DNA from: Camarhynchus parvulus
Taxonomy: Eukaryota; Chordata; Aves; Passeriformes; Thraupidae
Direction: 5' to 3'
Assembly (NCBI RefSeq): GCF_901933205.1
Contig: NC_044574.1
Span: 17,593,733 to 17,657,732 of the forward strand
Length of the DNA stretch: 64,000 nt
Below are positions 61,540-64,000 of the stretch, one piece after another. The notes under the pieces were generated by a model. It searched no databases and had not been told where the DNA came from. It saw only the letters and a list, made by a program, of their open reading frames with translations. Every line of letters starts with the position of its first letter. The stretch's first letter is position 1. The translations under genes and the position numbers were made by a program.

Positions 61540-64000
61540 GCTTGCCATGACCCCTCTCAGTGCCTGGACAGGAAGGGAGCATCTCCTGCTGCAAAATGCC
61601 AAGGAGCTGTTGGTGCAACATGCTTTGGCACACTCTAAAACAAACAATCTCAAAAAGGGTCAATCTTTCTCGAGTGTTCTTTGAAACTATGAGCTGCAAC
61701 ATTTATGGGAAAAAAAACCAAACAAAACAAACAAACAAAAAGCCATTATAGCAGTACTGGTGCAGGGATTTTGAAAATGTGATTACAGATTGCTAATTTA
61801 TGATGCTTAGAATGTACACAGACATCTCTACACATTATAAAATCACAAATCTCAATGTTCAGTTGCAATAGGGTTCTTATCTGACAGATGTTATATAGTA
61901 TGACTTTCAAAAGATCACTATTTCAAGTTGCATCATGTAACCATATTAAATTATTTTTTTAAAAAATCAAACCTTTTTTCTCTTTTTCAATTTACTGCAA
62001 ATATTTTGGATAGATCTTTTCTTCATATAATGTTTATCTTTTGGCACAAACTTGTTTTTCAATGTGTTTTTATTATAACACGCTCTGTAATATCACTGAA
62101 ATTTCTAAGTCAAATAACTATATTTAATTTAAAAAATCCTTATTCATTGCTATTATTCCCACCAGTCAAAAGGTTTAGGAATAGTCACAATAATCAAATG
62201 ACTTACTGTGATAACATTCTGTTGTGGTTGTTCCCACTGTGAAGAATCAGACCCATCTTCACACTTTATGGTTACTGTTTACCTTTCTAATAAATCCTAA
62301 ATGTTCCTTCTGGATTATTAATAAAAGTTTGATTAAAAAAAATTCTCTACTAAATCCTAATAACTACAGCAATATTCATAATATATCTATCTGGAGACAG
62401 AGAGAAGTAACTGAAAATTGTGAGAACAAGAAAATATTGCCAGTAATACTGGGGGGCTTTTAACCTGTCAATAAAATAGCAAACCCTTTTTTACTGACTG
62501 CATGATACAGATCAACCACCTTGAAGTCTATGTCTTAGGACATTCAGATTTGGAATATTTCTTTTTATGCTGTCACCACTTAGCAACTTTGTGGCATATG
62601 GGTATAATGTGCTGTGTAGTGCTAAGCACTTAACTGTGCTTGGGGATTATGCATTAGCTGGTGAAAAATACCTGGTAGACAAACAAAGATATTATCTCCT
62701 ACAATAAAATCCAAACATTTAAATGCATCATTTTTCTGAACAGGGCAAAATATCTATATTTTAGGATTGTCTATTATCATGCCTTCCACCTGTAGTTCAT
62801 TTCTCCACTGAACACATAAGAATCTGTGACTTTCATACCACTGTTTGTGTTACTGCAGTGTAAATTATAAACATAAAGCAGGGGATCACAACTATAAAGA
62901 GTACCTCTAAAGAAATTTGCTTTATAGGTGAAAAAGAAAATAAAAGAGAAACACTATATTTACTTTCAGACCTCTGACAGAGAGCTCCTTTTAATACCAT
63001 ATTAAGTCTCTGCTGGGCTGCCAGAAATAAAACACAGTATGAGCTCAGATATACAGCTTTTATTCTGCGTTTGGGTTTATTCTTAGAGGCGAATGGATTC
63101 AATATATTTCCAACCCAACCACATATTTTAAACTGCTGCCAGTTTATTGCTGTCTACAGATCTCCCAAATTCATGGAAATAAATCTAGAGCCCAACCTCC
63201 TCTGCTGCTGCATGCATGAAAGTGATAACAGAAACAATCTCTCCTGTAGTGTGTGAGAATGGAAAATGATGAGGAAAAAAAAAATCGAACCATGATCTAT
63301 ATGATCCTAAGACTCCTGTAACACAATTACGAGGTAATAATTGAGAACATCACGGAAAACAGGATTCTATGCTTTCCATAGTTCTATAGGCTCCAAAACA
63401 CAGACATTCACTTCTCTTCCTCATTCTACCTGGTGTCCTCGATGGGAAATCCAGGCCAAACACTACTTAGCCATCAAAGCAATGGAAAGCAAAGCCCTTG
63501 CCAGAGAAGCCAGGATTCTGAAAGGACAGTTACTATCAAAAAACAAATGCCTATGTCAAACTGCCGTCCATTTGCTTTTGATGCAGCCAGACATTACAGT
63601 TCAGGCCAAACATTATGGAGACAAACCATCCATTAACCACCTCCACCTGCACTGCCACACTGCTCCAAATAATGAAGGTTTGGTATCTGCACTTCTTATG
63701 TCCCAGAAGTGTGTGCTAATAAAGGGAATCCTACTTGATTCAGACTGTGTTGACTACAACTACTGAAATTTGGATCCTTGACTTCCAAGACCACAACTGT
63801 TTGCTGATGTTTTCTCTCTCATCTCAAACAGGACTAATGGTCTCCGCTCATAGGAGACAATAAATGGCCAGCATTCGTTTGGCAAGGAAGAGTTCAAACA
63901 CAGTCTATTTTGGTACCTGAAAGAAAGAGAGGACAAGCAGAACTGGGGAGGGGGATGGGGAGATGATAGTAGGACAGCCTGGCAGCAATGCACATATCTA
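61540..64000. other. AT-rich non-coding DNA, no gene called
   Basis: A CAAA microsatellite lies at 61718-61741. A 141-codon plus frame (63341-63766) opens on a TTG and has fairly coding-like codons, but no splice context and no recognised domain (see findings). No transposon is recognised. Confidence 0.5.
61718..61741. repeat. (CAAA)n microsatellite
   Basis: CCAAACAAAACAAACAAACAAAAA, about five CAAA-type units after an A run. Confidence 0.85.

Noticed and set aside
61417..61702. Four overlapping frames rich in VCVC or THTH
   Set aside because: They are translations of the TG microsatellite and its flanks.
62580..62680. Possible SINE or LINE-2 relic around the GTGCTAAGCACTT word
   Set aside because: Only one short word resembles these families; block order is not preserved.
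1..64000. tRNA, rRNA, CRISPR array, prokaryotic operons, mitochondrial insertions
   Set aside because: I looked for B-box words, evenly spaced direct repeats, Shine-Dalgarno-led ORFs and mitochondrial gene words, and found none that holds up.

Overview
The window looks like a piece of a bird genome, very probably a songbird, from an intronic or intergenic part of a large AT-rich chromosome region. The evidence is three-fold. Several CR1 retrotransposon copies carry the avian 3' signature (ATTCTATGATTCTATGA or its complement). Two solo LTRs, each with a perfect 6-bp target duplication, resemble repeat families I know from finch-type genomes. There are also at least two very old MIR-type SINE relics. 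Nothing prokaryotic is present: no operons, no Shine-Dalgarno starts and no long ORFs. The longest open frame is about 160 codons, which is what chance gives in 64 kb.

Layout. 1-10 kb is AT-rich single-copy DNA with one CR1 3' end (3.49-3.78 kb) and a 54-bp-period tandem duplication (4.2 kb). At 10.0-10.97 kb a minus-strand CR1 is interrupted by a second CR1 end. At 13.4-14.26 kb a plus-strand CR1 keeps a recognisable but frameshifted reverse-transcriptase region and stops without its 3' end; the matching 3' end appears 1.8 kb later (16.05-16.30 kb), with a MIR relic between them. A minus-strand solo LTR follows at 16.43-16.74 kb. From 16.8 to 37.4 kb there are essentially no recognisable transposons. 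This quiet stretch holds the best candidate coding exon of the window (24.345-24.554 kb, plus strand) and a small CpG-rich patch (27.0-27.4 kb). At 37.4-47.5 kb there is a 73-bp CR1 tail, a MIR (41.9 kb), a candidate terminal exon (43.9 kb) and an isolated GC-richer minus-strand ORF (39.6-40.1 kb). At 47.49-47.88 kb lies a plus-strand solo LTR, at 53.3-53.9 kb a decayed minus-strand CR1, and at 55.4-55.9 kb an LTR-like unit next to a GC-rich GGCACA-like array. The rest, to 64 kb, is AT-rich with simple repeats.

How it fits together. No complete host gene can be called. If the 24.3 kb exon is real, most of the window is intron of a long-intron gene read on the plus strand. I do not recognise the protein. 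The repeats record successive insertions: MIRs oldest, then CR1 copies (one nested), then the solo LTRs. Boundaries of repeats are estimates from remembered consensus patterns, except for the two LTRs, whose ends are fixed by their target duplications.
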